A stretch of 64,000 nucleotides of DNA from Terrabacter tumescens (lineage in GTDB: Bacteria > Actinomycetota > Actinomycetes > Actinomycetales > Dermatophilaceae), in assembly GCF_014646815.1 (NCBI RefSeq), contig NZ_BMNZ01000004.1, forward strand, positions 333,103 to 397,102. The letters run 5' to 3'. Within the stretch, counting starts at the first letter, position 1. Each line of letters begins with the position of its first letter. Positions 26,979 to 36,066 of the stretch are shown piece by piece. Both the position numbers and the translations under genes were made by a program. The notes under the pieces are model-generated. The model did not search any database. It was not told where the DNA came from and saw only the letters and a list, made by a program, of their open reading frames with translations.

Positions 26979-28439
26979 GTGAGCCAAGAGGGAATGTTGT
27001 TCGGGGTGCTGCCTGAGGTTTCCAGCGTCTCCGCCCTCTCGCGTGCCCGCCGCTTCTTCGGTCTGGCCCTGGCGGTGGTCCTGCCGACGGCGCTTACTGC
27101 TGGGTTGGTCTTGGTGGGTCCGGCCATCAGTTTGGCCGGTGACGCGCTCGCGCTCCTGCTGTCCGTCATCGTCACCGCCCTTGTCGGAGGGCTGTGGGCC
27201 GCGGTCGTGTGCGCGCTGTTGAGTTCGACTCTGCTCAACTACTGGTTCATCCCGCCCGTGCGCACATTGCAGATCGGCGAGCCCCACAACATCTGGACCG
27301 TCGTCGGGTTCGTGGCAGTGGGACTGCTCGTCAGCGCCGTCGTCCACCGGGCTGCATCGACCGCTTCGACGGCGGCACGAGCGGCTGCCGAGGCCCGGAC
27401 GCTCTCAGACGTGGCTCGAGCGACCCTGCGCGGTGAGGACGCGTTGCCGACCCTGCTCGAGCACATGCGGCACGCCTTCGGGATGACGTCAGCGAGCCTG
27501 CTGCGCAGGGAGTCTCCGGCGTCATCGAAATGGCTCGTGATCGACGCTAGCGGATCCGATGCTCCCTCTTCGCCGGAGATGGCTGACGTTCACGTGTCGG
27601 CGGGGGATGACCTGGTCATCGCTCTCTCTGGGCGTCCTCTCGGGGCGTCCGACCGGACCATTCTCGGCGCCTTCGCCGCACAAGTCCAGGCGCTGCTCGA
27701 GCGTGACGAGCTGGCGCGCGCTGCTGCCTTGGCAGCTCGGCTGGAAGCATCCGAGCGGCTGCGTGACGCGCTGCTGGCCGCGGTCGGGCACGACTTGCGA
27801 ACGCCGCTGGCGTCCGCCACCGCGGCCGTCAGCAGCCTGCGAAGCCGAGATGTCAGCTGGACCGACGACGAGCGCGACGAGCTGCTTGCCACGGCGGGTG
27901 AGTCGCTCGCTCGGCTCGCCTCGCTCGTCTCCGACCTGCTCGACCTGTCGCGGCTGCGCACTGGGGCGCTCACCGTCCTCACCCAGACGCTATGGCTCGA
28001 TGAGCTGCTCCCTCCGGTGCTCGACGAGCTCGGACCCGACGCGGCGAAGGTCGTCGTCGACCTGCCCGATGACCTTCCCGCCGTCACGGGCGATGCCGCC
28101 CTCATCGTCCGGGCTCTGGTGAATGTCATCGGCAACGCCCTGCGTCATGCACCATCCGGAACCGTACCCCCCACTGTGACCGCGCGCCCGCGACGCGACC
28201 GCGTCGAGCTCCTCGTCATCGACCACGGACGCGGTATCCCGCCGAGCGACCGAGCACGGATTTTCAGCCCTTTCCAGCGGCTCGGCGACACCGACAACAC
28301 CGCTGGCCTCGGGATCGGGTTGGCGCTGTCCCGAGGCTTGGTCGAGGCGATGGGGGGAACCCTCACGCCCGCAGATACTCCGGGCGGGGGTCTGACCATG
28401 ATTCTCGACCTGCCCCTCGACCCAGACACATCCTCATGA
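26979..28439 (+). CDS. Sensor histidine kinase with KdpD-type membrane domain (DUF4118)
   Basis: A 486-residue kinase. Residues about 20-105 hold four closely spaced helices of the KdpD membrane module (DUF4118; LNYWFIPPVRTLQIGEPHN). A GAF-like linker follows, then the dimerisation/phospho-acceptor segment AAVGHDLRTPLAS (His about residue 270) and an ATPase domain with NVIGNALRHAP, DHGRGIPPS and GLGIGLALSRGL. The large N-terminal KdpD and USP sensor domains of full KdpD (about 850-900 residues) are absent. GTG 26979 is chosen for AAGGA 8 nt upstream; an upstream GTG 26949 is also in frame. The stop overlaps the response regulator ATG. Confidence 0.88.
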   Translation: MSQEGMLFGVLPEVSSVSALSRARRFFGLALAVVLPTALTAGLVLVGPAISLAGDALALLLSVIVTALVGGLWAAVVCALLSSTLLNYWFIPPVRTLQIGEPHNIWTVVGFVAVGLLVSAVVHRAASTASTAARAAAEARTLSDVARATLRGEDALPTLLEHMRHAFGMTSASLLRRESPASSKWLVIDASGSDAPSSPEMADVHVSAGDDLVIALSGRPLGASDRTILGAFAAQVQALLERDELARAAALAARLEASERLRDALLAAVGHDLRTPLASATAAVSSLRSRDVSWTDDERDELLATAGESLARLASLVSDLLDLSRLRTGALTVLTQTLWLDELLPPVLDELGPDAAKVVVDLPDDLPAVTGDAALIVRALVNVIGNALRHAPSGTVPPTVTARPRRDRVELLVIDHGRGIPPSDRARIFSPFQRLGDTDNTAGLGIGLALSRGLVEAMGGTLTPADTPGGGLTMILDLPLDPDTSS

Positions 28440-29128
28440 CCCGCGTGCTCGTCGTGGACGACGATCCGCAACTCGCCCGCGCCCTGCGGATCAACCTGCG
28501 CGCCCGCCACCACGACGTCCACGTCGCCACATCAGGCGCGGAAGCGCTCAAGACCGTCGCCGCTGTATCTCCAGACCTCGTCATCCTCGACCTCGGACTG
28601 CCCGATCTCGACGGCGTCGACGTCATCCACGGCGTACGGGGTTGGAGCGATGTGCCCATCATCGTCCTTTCGGGCAGGGGCGGAGGCCCCGACAAGGTCG
28701 CTGCCCTCGATGCCGGAGCCGACGACTACGTGACAAAGCCCTTCGGCATGGACGAGCTGCTAGCGCGCATCCGGGCGGTCACCCGTCGCGCTCCGTCGGG
28801 GGACGCCATAGCCCCTCGTGTCGAGTTCGGCGACGTCACGGTCGACCTCGCCGACAAAGTGGTCCTTCGCGCCCGACAAGCTGGACAGTCGGAGACCGTG
28901 CACCTCACGCCGACCGAGTGGAGCCTCCTCGAGGCTCTCGTGCGGCAACCAGGGAAGCTCATGTCTCAGCGTCAGCTGCTCATCGAGGTGTGGGGACCTA
29001 CCTACCTCAACCAGCAGGCCAACCTCCGGCTCTACATGACGCAACTCCGTCGCAAGCTCGAGACGGAACCCACGAGGCCACGTCACTTCCTCACGGAACC
29101 AGGGATGGGATATCGCTTCCGTCCATAG
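28436..29128 (+). CDS. OmpR/KdpE-type response regulator
   Basis: A 230-residue regulator. The receiver domain has the acidic pair VVDDDPQ, the phospho-acceptor in VILDLGLPDLDG (Asp about residue 53), a Ser in IIVLSGRG and Lys in YVTKPFGMDEL. The C-terminal winged helix (LTPTEWSLLEALVRQPGKLMSQRQLL, split: LTPTEWSLLEAL and VRQPGKLMSQRQLL) ends in EPGMGYRFRP. It overlaps the kinase gene by 4 bp (ATGA). KdpE relatives activate potassium uptake genes, and the flanking permease promoters are the obvious candidate targets. Confidence 0.9.
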   Translation: MTRVLVVDDDPQLARALRINLRARHHDVHVATSGAEALKTVAAVSPDLVILDLGLPDLDGVDVIHGVRGWSDVPIIVLSGRGGGPDKVAALDAGADDYVTKPFGMDELLARIRAVTRRAPSGDAIAPRVEFGDVTVDLADKVVLRARQAGQSETVHLTPTEWSLLEALVRQPGKLMSQRQLLIEVWGPTYLNQQANLRLYMTQLRRKLETEPTRPRHFLTEPGMGYRFRP

Positions 29129-29529
29129 CGGCGCCGCATGGCAGGAGATTGGGCCGCCGCATATCGGCGTGTTTCTTCTTCATCTGGCAGTCCGGGTCTG
29201 GATGGTGGGAGTGCGGACAAACCAACACAAAAGCTCACCACTTGAACTGACAAGAACATGAGGGCTTGATGCCCTGGGGTCGGCTCCCCACCCCGGCCAG
29301 AGGCCATCCCCACGAATAGCCGCCATACACACGATACGCATCCTCAGGTCCGCCATCTTCTTCGTGATTCTTGACATGACCTGGCGTATGCGCGGCTCCC
29401 CGCGACGCCGGCATCTTCTTCTCGATCGTTTCTGGGCCGCCCTTTCGGACCGGGTGTGCCGTGCAGCGGGAGCCGCAGTACCTGCACGGCACACCCACCC
29501 GGACCGGATAGGGAAGGGGGTGGCCGACG
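29129..29529. other. Non-coding region upstream of rep, with a 15-bp inverted repeat
   Basis: A 400-bp gap with lower GC than its surroundings. A perfect inverted repeat with 15-bp arms (GGGTGTGCCGTGCAG, 29452-29466, and its complement 29482-29496) sits 34 bp before the rep start. TTGACA occurs at 29371 without a clear -10. The repeat may be a replication origin element, a Rep operator or an attenuator. Confidence 0.55.
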
Positions 29530-31104
29530 ATGACCCGGGAAACACGAGACCGCGTCTGGGACGCCGTCCCCCTCCGTACCGCCGAGCAGGCTGGTGAGGG
29601 TACAGCCGGTGAGGGTCACCCGCTGGACCTCGGCCACCTCGACGCCTGCACCGAGGCGCAGGTGATTGCGCGGTTGCTGTCGCGGGACTTCGACGCCTGG
29701 TCCGAGGCCGCCTCCCGGGTCGGTCACTGCGCCAGACCGATCCGCCTCCACGGCCACTCCGACACCGTCGACACGGCCACGGGCGAGGTCGTCTCGTCGT
29801 TCTCCTCGGCCGACAGCCCGCTCGGGGTCCTGCACGTGCGTTGCGGCAACCGTCGCGCCGCCGAGTGCCCGTCCTGCTCGAGGTTGTACGCCGCGGACAC
29901 GTTCCACCTGATCCGTGCCGGGGTAACCGGCGGCAAAGGTGTCCCCGAGCAGGTGGGTGAGAACCCGCTGGTGTTCGCCACCTTGACCGCGCCCTCGTTC
30001 GGGCTGGTCCACGGCACCCGCGGCGGCCGCACCTGCCGCCCCTTCACCCCCAAGGGCCAGAACCGGAGCTGCGAGCACGGACGGTCGACGGTCTGCCACC
30101 ACCGGCACGCCGACTGCGACGAGCAGCTCGGGCAACCGTTGTGTCGGGACTGCTACGACTACCAGAGCCACCTCGTCTGGCAGTGGTGGTCGCCCGAGCT
30201 GTGGCGCCGGTTCACCATCGACCTGCGCCGCGCCCTCGCCAAGACCCTCAGCGTCCCCGAATCCAAGCTCGCGCATCTGGTGACGGTGCAGTACGCCAAG
30301 GTCGCCGAGTACCAACTCCGGGGCGTCGTCCACTTCCACGCACTCATCCGCCTCGACGGCCCCAAGTCGGTGAACGGGTTCGCCACTGCGCCAGCCGGCC
30401 TGACCGCGGGCCTGCTGGCAGACCTGGTCGAGCAGGCCGCCGCCGGGGTGGTCTTCGACGCGCCGCCGCTGCACGAGGGTGACGTGGTGCGCCGGCTCCG
30501 GTTCGGCACCCAGCTCGACTCCCGCCCCATCGCCGCCACGCGCCGGACCGACGACCCGGACCGGGCGCTGACCCCGGAACAGGTCGCCGGCTACCTGGCC
30601 AAGTACGCGACGAAGTCCGCCACCGACTCCACCAACACCGACAGCCCCCACGCGCGACGGTTGCGGGCCACTATCGCGGAGGTGACCGACCGGATCCACT
30701 CCGACGCCCGCCGCGACGGGATCCCGCTGCGGGAGCACCCGTACGGGCTGCTCTTCAAGTGGCGGCACATGCTCGGCTTCCGCGGCCACTTCTCCACCAA
30801 GTCTCGTCGCTACTCGGTCACCCTCGGGCAGCTGCGCCGGCGCCGGGTCTGCTACGAACGCGCCCTGACCGCCGCCAACCGCGAGGGCCGAAACCTCCAC
30901 GTCCGCGACCTCGACGACCTCCTGCAGGACGACACGGAGGAGACCACCCTCGTCATCGGGCACTGGACCTACGCCGGGACCGGCTGGGACACCGACGGCG
31001 ACGCCGAGCTCGCCAAAGCCGCCGCCGCCCGCGCCCGCGAGTACGCCCAAGAGCGAGCAGCGAAGGCACGAAAAGCACTGACCGAGAAAGGAGCTCAGAC
31101 ATGA
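29530..31104 (+). CDS. RepSA-like replication initiator
   Basis: A 524-residue protein of the RepSA family found on pSAM2-type integrative elements. It has the Cys-rich N-terminal half (CGNRRAAECPSCSRLYAAD, CEHGRSTVCHHRHADCDEQLG, split around Cys-His pairs) and the VVHFHALIRLDG motif (His-x-His, metal-binding signature of rolling-circle initiators). Further on are GYLAKYATKSA (Tyr-x-x-Lys-Tyr), where the catalytic Tyr is expected, and RGHFSTKSRRYS. ATG 29530 has AAGGGGG 9 nt upstream. It overlaps the excisionase gene by 4 bp, so rep-xis-int form one operon. The C-terminus is an Ala/Arg-rich coiled helix. Confidence 0.85.
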   Translation: MTRETRDRVWDAVPLRTAEQAGEGTAGEGHPLDLGHLDACTEAQVIARLLSRDFDAWSEAASRVGHCARPIRLHGHSDTVDTATGEVVSSFSSADSPLGVLHVRCGNRRAAECPSCSRLYAADTFHLIRAGVTGGKGVPEQVGENPLVFATLTAPSFGLVHGTRGGRTCRPFTPKGQNRSCEHGRSTVCHHRHADCDEQLGQPLCRDCYDYQSHLVWQWWSPELWRRFTIDLRRALAKTLSVPESKLAHLVTVQYAKVAEYQLRGVVHFHALIRLDGPKSVNGFATAPAGLTAGLLADLVEQAAAGVVFDAPPLHEGDVVRRLRFGTQLDSRPIAATRRTDDPDRALTPEQVAGYLAKYATKSATDSTNTDSPHARRLRATIAEVTDRIHSDARRDGIPLREHPYGLLFKWRHMLGFRGHFSTKSRRYSVTLGQLRRRRVCYERALTAANREGRNLHVRDLDDLLQDDTEETTLVIGHWTYAGTGWDTDGDAELAKAAAARAREYAQERAAKARKALTEKGAQT

Positions 31105-31313
31105 AGGAAGATCAGTCAGGGGACCAGCAGCCCCCGCCTCTGCCGGTGCTGCTGACCTCGCGCGAGGTGGCAGTCGCGTTGCAGGTCTCCCCAGCAACGC
31201 TGTGCCGCTGGCGCCAGACGGGACACGGGCCGCGGGTCGTGTGGCTCTCGCCGTACGCCCCGCGGTACCGGCCCGAGGACGTGACCAAGTGGCTCGAGCG
31301 GATGGCGGCATGA
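31101..31313 (+). CDS. Excisionase-type helix-turn-helix protein
   Basis: A 70-residue protein with a MerR-like/excisionase winged helix: LTSREVAVALQVSPATLCRW followed by RQTGHGPRVVWLSPYAPRYR and DVTKWLERMAA. Such proteins steer the integrase toward excision. It is flanked by 4-bp overlaps with rep and int, the standard rep-xis-int order of actinomycete integrative elements, and AAAGGAG lies about 7 nt before the ATG. Confidence 0.87.
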   Translation: MKEDQSGDQQPPPLPVLLTSREVAVALQVSPATLCRWRQTGHGPRVVWLSPYAPRYRPEDVTKWLERMAA

Positions 31314-32392
31314 GCATCAGCAAGATGCCCAACGGCCGCTTCCGGGCTCGGCTCAAGAGCGGACGGGTGGGCGTCGCCAGCAAGGTCTTCGACACCCGAC
31401 GCGAGGCCAAGGCCTGGCTAGACCGGGAGCGGGCAGCCCTGACCGGCGGCGTCGACCCGCGCGCCGGACGGGAGCGGGTCAGGCCCCTCGTCCAACGGTG
31501 GCTGGAGGTCCGGCGGGTCACGGTGGCTGCCAAGACGTTTCGCGCCGACCAGGACCTGCCCCGCCTGATGCCGACGAGCATGCTCGCTCTGCAGGTGTCG
31601 GCCGTCTCGGGCAGAGAAGTCGCCCGCTCCTTCGAGGCCCTGCTCGCCGTGGGTCTCGCCGAGGGGTCCGTCGTCCGTTTTCGCGCCAGCCTGTCGTCGT
31701 TCTTCAGCTGGTGTGTGCGCGAGAAGCTCATCCTGACCAACCCGGTCACCGGCGTGCGCGTCCCGCGGCAGTCCGACGAGCCCGATGAGATGGACCCCTT
31801 CAGCGAGGCGGAGCTCGAGGAGGTCTACGCCACCTGGCACTCCACGGCGCCCCGGCTCGCGGACATCCTCCTCGTCCTCGCATGGACCGGCCTGCGGTGG
31901 GCTGAAGCCCGGTCGCTGCGGGTCGCCGACGTCGTCGAGGTCCCGACGCCGGGACTGCTCGTCCGTCGATCGCAGCCGGAGGGTGGCGCGGTGAAGTCGA
32001 CCAAGGGTCGTTCCTCGCGACGTGTTCCGCTCGCCAACCGGGTGCTCCCACTCGTGCTGGCCATGAGCGTCGGCAAGGCACCCGGTGACTTGCTCCTCAC
32101 AACCGAGCGTGGGTCGCAGCTTCACCGGTCGGCCGTACTGCGCACCCTGCAGTGGCCGGCCACCGGCCGAGGACGCCGGATCCACGACCTGCGCCACACC
32201 GCGGCGTGCCTCTGGCTCGCGCGCGGCGTCGACCCGGGAACCGTCCAGGCGTGGATGGGACACGAGTCCATCGGTACGACGAACCGGTACCTGCACTTCC
32301 TCGGGACCGGTGCCGATCTGGCGGGTCTGGCGAGGCTCAATGTGACCCCGGGGGACACCGGGGGGACACATCGGCAGGAGACGGGCGGATGA
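31310..32392 (+). CDS. Tyrosine-type site-specific integrase
   Basis: A 360-residue tyrosine recombinase. It has an N-terminal arm-binding region (RFRARLKSGRVG...), a core-binding SAM-like domain (about 60-165) and a catalytic domain with Arg in WTGLRWAEAR, HDLRHTAA (His-x-x-Arg), WMGHES and the nucleophile in NRYLHFLG (Tyr about residue 329). All catalytic residues are present, so it should be active. The gene ends 60 bp from attR, and its last codons contain the 21-bp arm repeat. ATG 31310 overlaps the xis stop. Confidence 0.93.
   Translation: MSISKMPNGRFRARLKSGRVGVASKVFDTRREAKAWLDRERAALTGGVDPRAGRERVRPLVQRWLEVRRVTVAAKTFRADQDLPRLMPTSMLALQVSAVSGREVARSFEALLAVGLAEGSVVRFRASLSSFFSWCVREKLILTNPVTGVRVPRQSDEPDEMDPFSEAELEEVYATWHSTAPRLADILLVLAWTGLRWAEARSLRVADVVEVPTPGLLVRRSQPEGGAVKSTKGRSSRRVPLANRVLPLVLAMSVGKAPGDLLLTTERGSQLHRSAVLRTLQWPATGRGRRIHDLRHTAACLWLARGVDPGTVQAWMGHESIGTTNRYLHFLGTGADLAGLARLNVTPGDTGGTHRQETGG
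32349..32369. repeat. Right copy of 21-bp arm repeat
   Basis: Identical to 22219-22239 and in the same orientation, ending 83 bp before attR. It falls within the 3' end of the integrase gene. See the left copy for the inferred role. Confidence 0.6.
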
Positions 32393-32400
32393 CAAAGAGA

Positions 32401-32446
32401 GAACCCCGCACCCTCCTGCGCGTTTCCGCAGGTGGGACGGGGTTTC
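32401..32446 (-). terminator. Element-supplied terminator for tRNA-Ala
   Basis: On the minus strand the sequence after the tRNA forms a 20-nt-arm imperfect hairpin (arms 32427-32446 and 32401-32420, 6-nt loop) followed by a T-rich tail (TTCTCTCTTTG). It replaces the original terminator that now sits next to attL. Confidence 0.75.
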
Positions 32447-32450
32447 CGTC

Positions 32451-32526
<76 letters not shown>

Positions 32527-32597
32527 TTGGTGCGAAGGAACGATAACACCACGCCGACCGGCATACCCAATCGACCCGGGCGAAGCCGACGTCGCCC

Positions 32598-34202
32598 TCA
32601 GACCCAGCTGGGGAACCACATCCGGGCCTGCCAGTCCGAGAGTGGGATGACGTCCGCCACGTAGATCGGGTGGAAGAACGCAAACAACCCGATCGACACC
32701 AGCACGAAGGCACCCATGACGCCGTAGCCCACGCGACGACGGGTCAGCGACGCCTCCCGGCCACCGATGATGAGGCCCAGGACGTAGACGCAGGCGAGCA
32801 CGACGTAGGGCACGAAGGCCACCGCGTAGAAGGAGTAGATCGTCCGGTCGCCGAGGAAGAACCACGGCAGGTAGCCGGCGAAGAGCGCGCACAGGATCGC
32901 GCCGGCGCGCCAGTCGCGGCGTAGCGCCCACATGAAGAGCAGCACGAAGATCGCGATCGTGCCGCCCCACCATATCGACACGGTGCCGATCGAGGTGATC
33001 GCCTTGCTGCACTGCTCGACGAGGCAGCCGTCCGCGCCCTTCTTGGGGCCCTCGTAGAAGAACGACGTCGGCCGCCCCTGGATGAGCCAGGACCACGGGT
33101 TCGTCTGGTACGGGTGCGAGCTCGTGATCGCCTGCGTCGACGCGTACATCTGCTGGTGGTAGGCCCAGAGCGAGCGCCACCAGTCGGGCAGCCAGCCGTG
33201 CGCGGTGTCCGGGTTGTTCTCCGCCCACGTGCGGAACGACCCGCCCTTGGTGAGGATCCAGCCGGTCCACGTCGCGACGTACGTGACGACGCCGGTGACG
33301 ACGAGCTGCACGAACGCATACGGCCCGTCCTTGACGACGCCGCCGACCGACCAGCCGCGCACACCGGCAGCACGTCGCGCACCGAGGTCCCACAGGACGG
33401 TGAGCAGCCCGAAGAAGACGAGGAAGTAGAGGCCCGACCACTTCACGCCGGCACACAGGCCGAGCATGATGCCCGCGACCCATCGCCACGGTCGCCAGCC
33501 GAGCCACGGCCCCAGCCAGGACGTGGCAGCCCGCGCGCGGTCACCGACCTTGCGGGCCAGGACCTCTCGCGCCTTGTCGCGGTCGATGAGCAGCGCCCCG
33601 AACGCCGCGAGCCCGAAGAACATGACGAAGATGTCGAGCAGCCCCGTGCGCGAGTGCACGAAGTGGTGCCCCTCGAAGGCGAGCAGGGCCGCAGCAACCG
33701 TGCCGAGCAGGTCGGAGCGGAAGAGCCGCCGGGCGATGCGTCCGAGCATGAGGATCGAGATGGTGCCGGCGAGCACGGCGGCGAAACGCCAGCCGAACGA
33801 GTTGAGGATGCCGAACGGCGACTCGCCCCACCCGATGAGCCACTTGCCGACCGGGGGGTGCACGACGAAGTCGCCCTCGGTGCCGTAGACCATCGGGTCG
33901 TTGGCGGTGAAGTGCTGGTCGACCTGGTTGGCGTCCTGCAGCAGCTGGTCGTTCTTCATCTCGAACCAGTACAGGACCATCGACCAGCCCTGCTTGACGT
34001 AGTACGTCTCGTCGAAGACGAGCTGGTGCGGCGCCCCGACGTGCCAGAAGCGCATGAAGCCGCCGACGAGCATGAAGAAGAGCGGGCCTCCCCAGCCGAG
34101 CCAGGCGATGCGCCCGGCCGTGCGGCGGGTCAGGCGGAAGTCGTCGGCCTGGTCTCCGAGCAGGCGAGCGCGCACCTGCCTGGCCGAGTTCATGGGCGCC
34201 AT
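32598..34202 (-). CDS. Protein O-mannosyltransferase (PMT, GT39 family)
   Basis: A 534-residue polytopic membrane enzyme that transfers mannose from polyprenyl-phosphate mannose to Ser/Thr of exported proteins. The catalytic loop FDETYYVKQGW (Asp-Glu pair, about residues 64-74) and HPPVGKWLIGWGE are conserved, followed by about ten helices and the loop 4 segment NPWSWLIQGRPTSFFYEG. Starts ATG 34202 and 34193 are both possible. In many Actinobacteria this gene is divergent from rsmI; here rsmI is 10 kb away. Likely clients in this window are the secreted M6 protease and the Ser/Thr/Pro-rich sigma-fusion protein, which is conjecture. Confidence 0.92.
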   Translation of the reverse strand: MAPMNSARQVRARLLGDQADDFRLTRRTAGRIAWLGWGGPLFFMLVGGFMRFWHVGAPHQLVFDETYYVKQGWSMVLYWFEMKNDQLLQDANQVDQHFTANDPMVYGTEGDFVVHPPVGKWLIGWGESPFGILNSFGWRFAAVLAGTISILMLGRIARRLFRSDLLGTVAAALLAFEGHHFVHSRTGLLDIFVMFFGLAAFGALLIDRDKAREVLARKVGDRARAATSWLGPWLGWRPWRWVAGIMLGLCAGVKWSGLYFLVFFGLLTVLWDLGARRAAGVRGWSVGGVVKDGPYAFVQLVVTGVVTYVATWTGWILTKGGSFRTWAENNPDTAHGWLPDWWRSLWAYHQQMYASTQAITSSHPYQTNPWSWLIQGRPTSFFYEGPKKGADGCLVEQCSKAITSIGTVSIWWGGTIAIFVLLFMWALRRDWRAGAILCALFAGYLPWFFLGDRTIYSFYAVAFVPYVVLACVYVLGLIIGGREASLTRRRVGYGVMGAFVLVSIGLFAFFHPIYVADVIPLSDWQARMWFPSWV

Positions 34203-34293
34203 CGTATGCAGTGTGGCTGGGTGGGTCGCGCACGCGTCGCCGGGCGCACGGCTGGGTGCACTGCCGGGCGCACGGCCGGGACGCCCGCCGGCG

Positions 34294-35151
34294 TCAGAGC
34301 GAGATGCCGCGGGCCTGCAGGACCGAGTAGCCCACGAAGGCCACCGTGTCGAGGATGGCGTGGCAGACGACGAGCGGCATGACGCGCCGGGTCCGCACGA
34401 AGACGAGCCCGAGGACGAGGCCCATGACGATGTTGCCGGCGAAGCCGCCGAAGCCCTGGTAGAGGTGGTAGCTGCCGCGGATCACCGCCGAGAGCCCGAT
34501 GACGAGGGGCCAGGACCACCCGGACTGGCGCCACCTCGTGAAGAGGTAGCCGACCATGATGACCTCCTCGAGCACGGCGTTCTCGATGGCGGCCAGCACG
34601 AGCACGGGCGCCGACCACCACACCGCCTCGAGGTTCGCGGCCGACACCTGCGTGTTGATGCCGATGGCCTTGGCGAGGAAGTAGAAGCCGAGCCCCGGGA
34701 TGCCGATGACGGCCGCGAGGCCGAGCCCCCGCAGGGCGTCGCGCCCGGGCTCGCGCCGGTCGAAGCCGACGAAGTGGCCGGCGCGCACGTCACCGGCGGG
34801 CCGGTGGATGTGGTTCAGCAGGTAGAGGGCGAGCGCGACCGCCACGAGCGGCAGCACGATGCCGGCGAGCTGGTAGGCGAGGTCGAGCCAGGGACGACCC
34901 GGCGTCGCCGACTGGTTCATCGCCGTCGTCTGCTGCGACAGCGGAGTGGGTCGGGTCAGCTTCTCGATGATGCTGAGCACGGCGTAGACGGCCGACGAGC
35001 CCAGGCTGACCCCGAGGACGAGCACCGTCTCGCGGCGCAGGCCGCGCTGCGCCGCCGGGTCGCTGACCGGGGCGGGATCGCGCTCCGACGGCGCGAGCAG
35101 TCCGGCAAACCGTGCGCGCTCCGTGGTCGCTGTGGTCGCTGGGGTCGACAT
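34294..35151 (-). CDS. CPBP family intramembrane metalloprotease (CAAX-like)
   Basis: A 285-residue membrane protein with about eight helices. The CPBP motifs are visible: motif 1 AVLEEVIMVGYLFTRW (Glu-Glu pair, about residues 191-206), motif 2 IRGSYHLYQGFGGF (His), MGLVLGLVFVRTRR and motif 4 VVCHAILDTVAF (His/Asp). Bacterial members include Abi-like immunity or processing proteases. ATG 35151 is chosen as the first Met near the basic N-terminus. It is divergent from the DLH-like gene with a 70-bp gap. Substrate unknown. Confidence 0.87.
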   Translation of the reverse strand: MSTPATTATTERARFAGLLAPSERDPAPVSDPAAQRGLRRETVLVLGVSLGSSAVYAVLSIIEKLTRPTPLSQQTTAMNQSATPGRPWLDLAYQLAGIVLPLVAVALALYLLNHIHRPAGDVRAGHFVGFDRREPGRDALRGLGLAAVIGIPGLGFYFLAKAIGINTQVSAANLEAVWWSAPVLVLAAIENAVLEEVIMVGYLFTRWRQSGWSWPLVIGLSAVIRGSYHLYQGFGGFAGNIVMGLVLGLVFVRTRRVMPLVVCHAILDTVAFVGYSVLQARGISL

Positions 35152-35221
35152 GGCGCCAGCGTAACTTCGTCCTGCTTGACGGACAGCGCGGCGGACAGGA
35201 GGCCGGCGTACTGTCGCTGGC

Positions 35222-35959
35222 ATGTCGCTGCTCTCCGGCTGGCGCCGTGGGGCGCACGCGGCCGACGGCTTCGAGTTCCCGACCTACCGCGACGGCGAGG
35301 GGCCGGGCGTCATCGTCATGCACGAGAGCCCGGGCCTCACGCCCGAGGTCGTGCGTTTCGGCGGGGAGCTCGTCGACGAGGGCTTCACCGTCGTCATGCC
35401 GCACTTCTTCGGCAGTGCGCACGAGGCCCCTCGACGGGCGGAGGCCGCTCGTGTCATCCCACGCCTGTGCGTCGGGCGGGAGTTCACCATGGTGGCGACG
35501 GGGCGCACGACACCGGTGGCCGGCTGGCTCCGCAGCCTCTCGCGGCACCTGCACGCCGAGCTGGGGGGCGTCGGGGTGGGGGCCGTGGGGATGTGCTTCA
35601 CGGGCGGCTTCGCCCTGGCGATGATGGTCGACCCGTCGGTCGCGGCCCCCGTCGTGGCCCAGCCGGCCGTGCCCGTCCCGCTCGGGGTGCGTCGTGCCGC
35701 CGACGTGGGTCTCGACGCGGGCGACCTCGTGGCCGTGCAGGATCGCGTCCGCGCCGGGTGCCCGGTGCTCGGGGTGCGCTACCGCGACGACTGGGCCACG
35801 GGCACGCGCTTCGAGACGCTCACCGCAGCCCTGGGCGACGGGTTCCGCCGGGTGGAGCTCGACGGGTCGGGGCACGCCACGCTCACCGCCGAGCGGCACC
35901 CGGACGCGGTCGAGGCGGTCGTCGGGTTCCTTCGTGAACGTCTCATGCCAGCAGCCTGA
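35222..35959 (+). CDS. Dienelactone hydrolase family protein
   Basis: A 245-residue alpha/beta hydrolase of the DLH type. The nucleophile is a Cys in GMCFTGGFA (about residue 123), as in true dienelactone hydrolase, with HESPGL near the N-terminus and the catalytic His in GSGHATLT (about residue 220). The Asp of the triad is expected in VLGVRYRDDWATG. Substrate not evident; family members open lactone rings of aromatic degradation or act on other esters. The gene stands alone between CPBP and M6 protease genes. Confidence 0.87.
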   Translation: MSLLSGWRRGAHAADGFEFPTYRDGEGPGVIVMHESPGLTPEVVRFGGELVDEGFTVVMPHFFGSAHEAPRRAEAARVIPRLCVGREFTMVATGRTTPVAGWLRSLSRHLHAELGGVGVGAVGMCFTGGFALAMMVDPSVAAPVVAQPAVPVPLGVRRAADVGLDAGDLVAVQDRVRAGCPVLGVRYRDDWATGTRFETLTAALGDGFRRVELDGSGHATLTAERHPDAVEAVVGFLRERLMPAA

Positions 35960-36066
35960 ACGAAGTCTGGGAAACACCCCTCGCGGACCGAGCGCCGGCA
36001 ATACGCTGCCGATGCGCGCGCACGTGCCCGCGCCTCGGGGGAGTCCAGCGTCGAAGGGCTTGTCCA

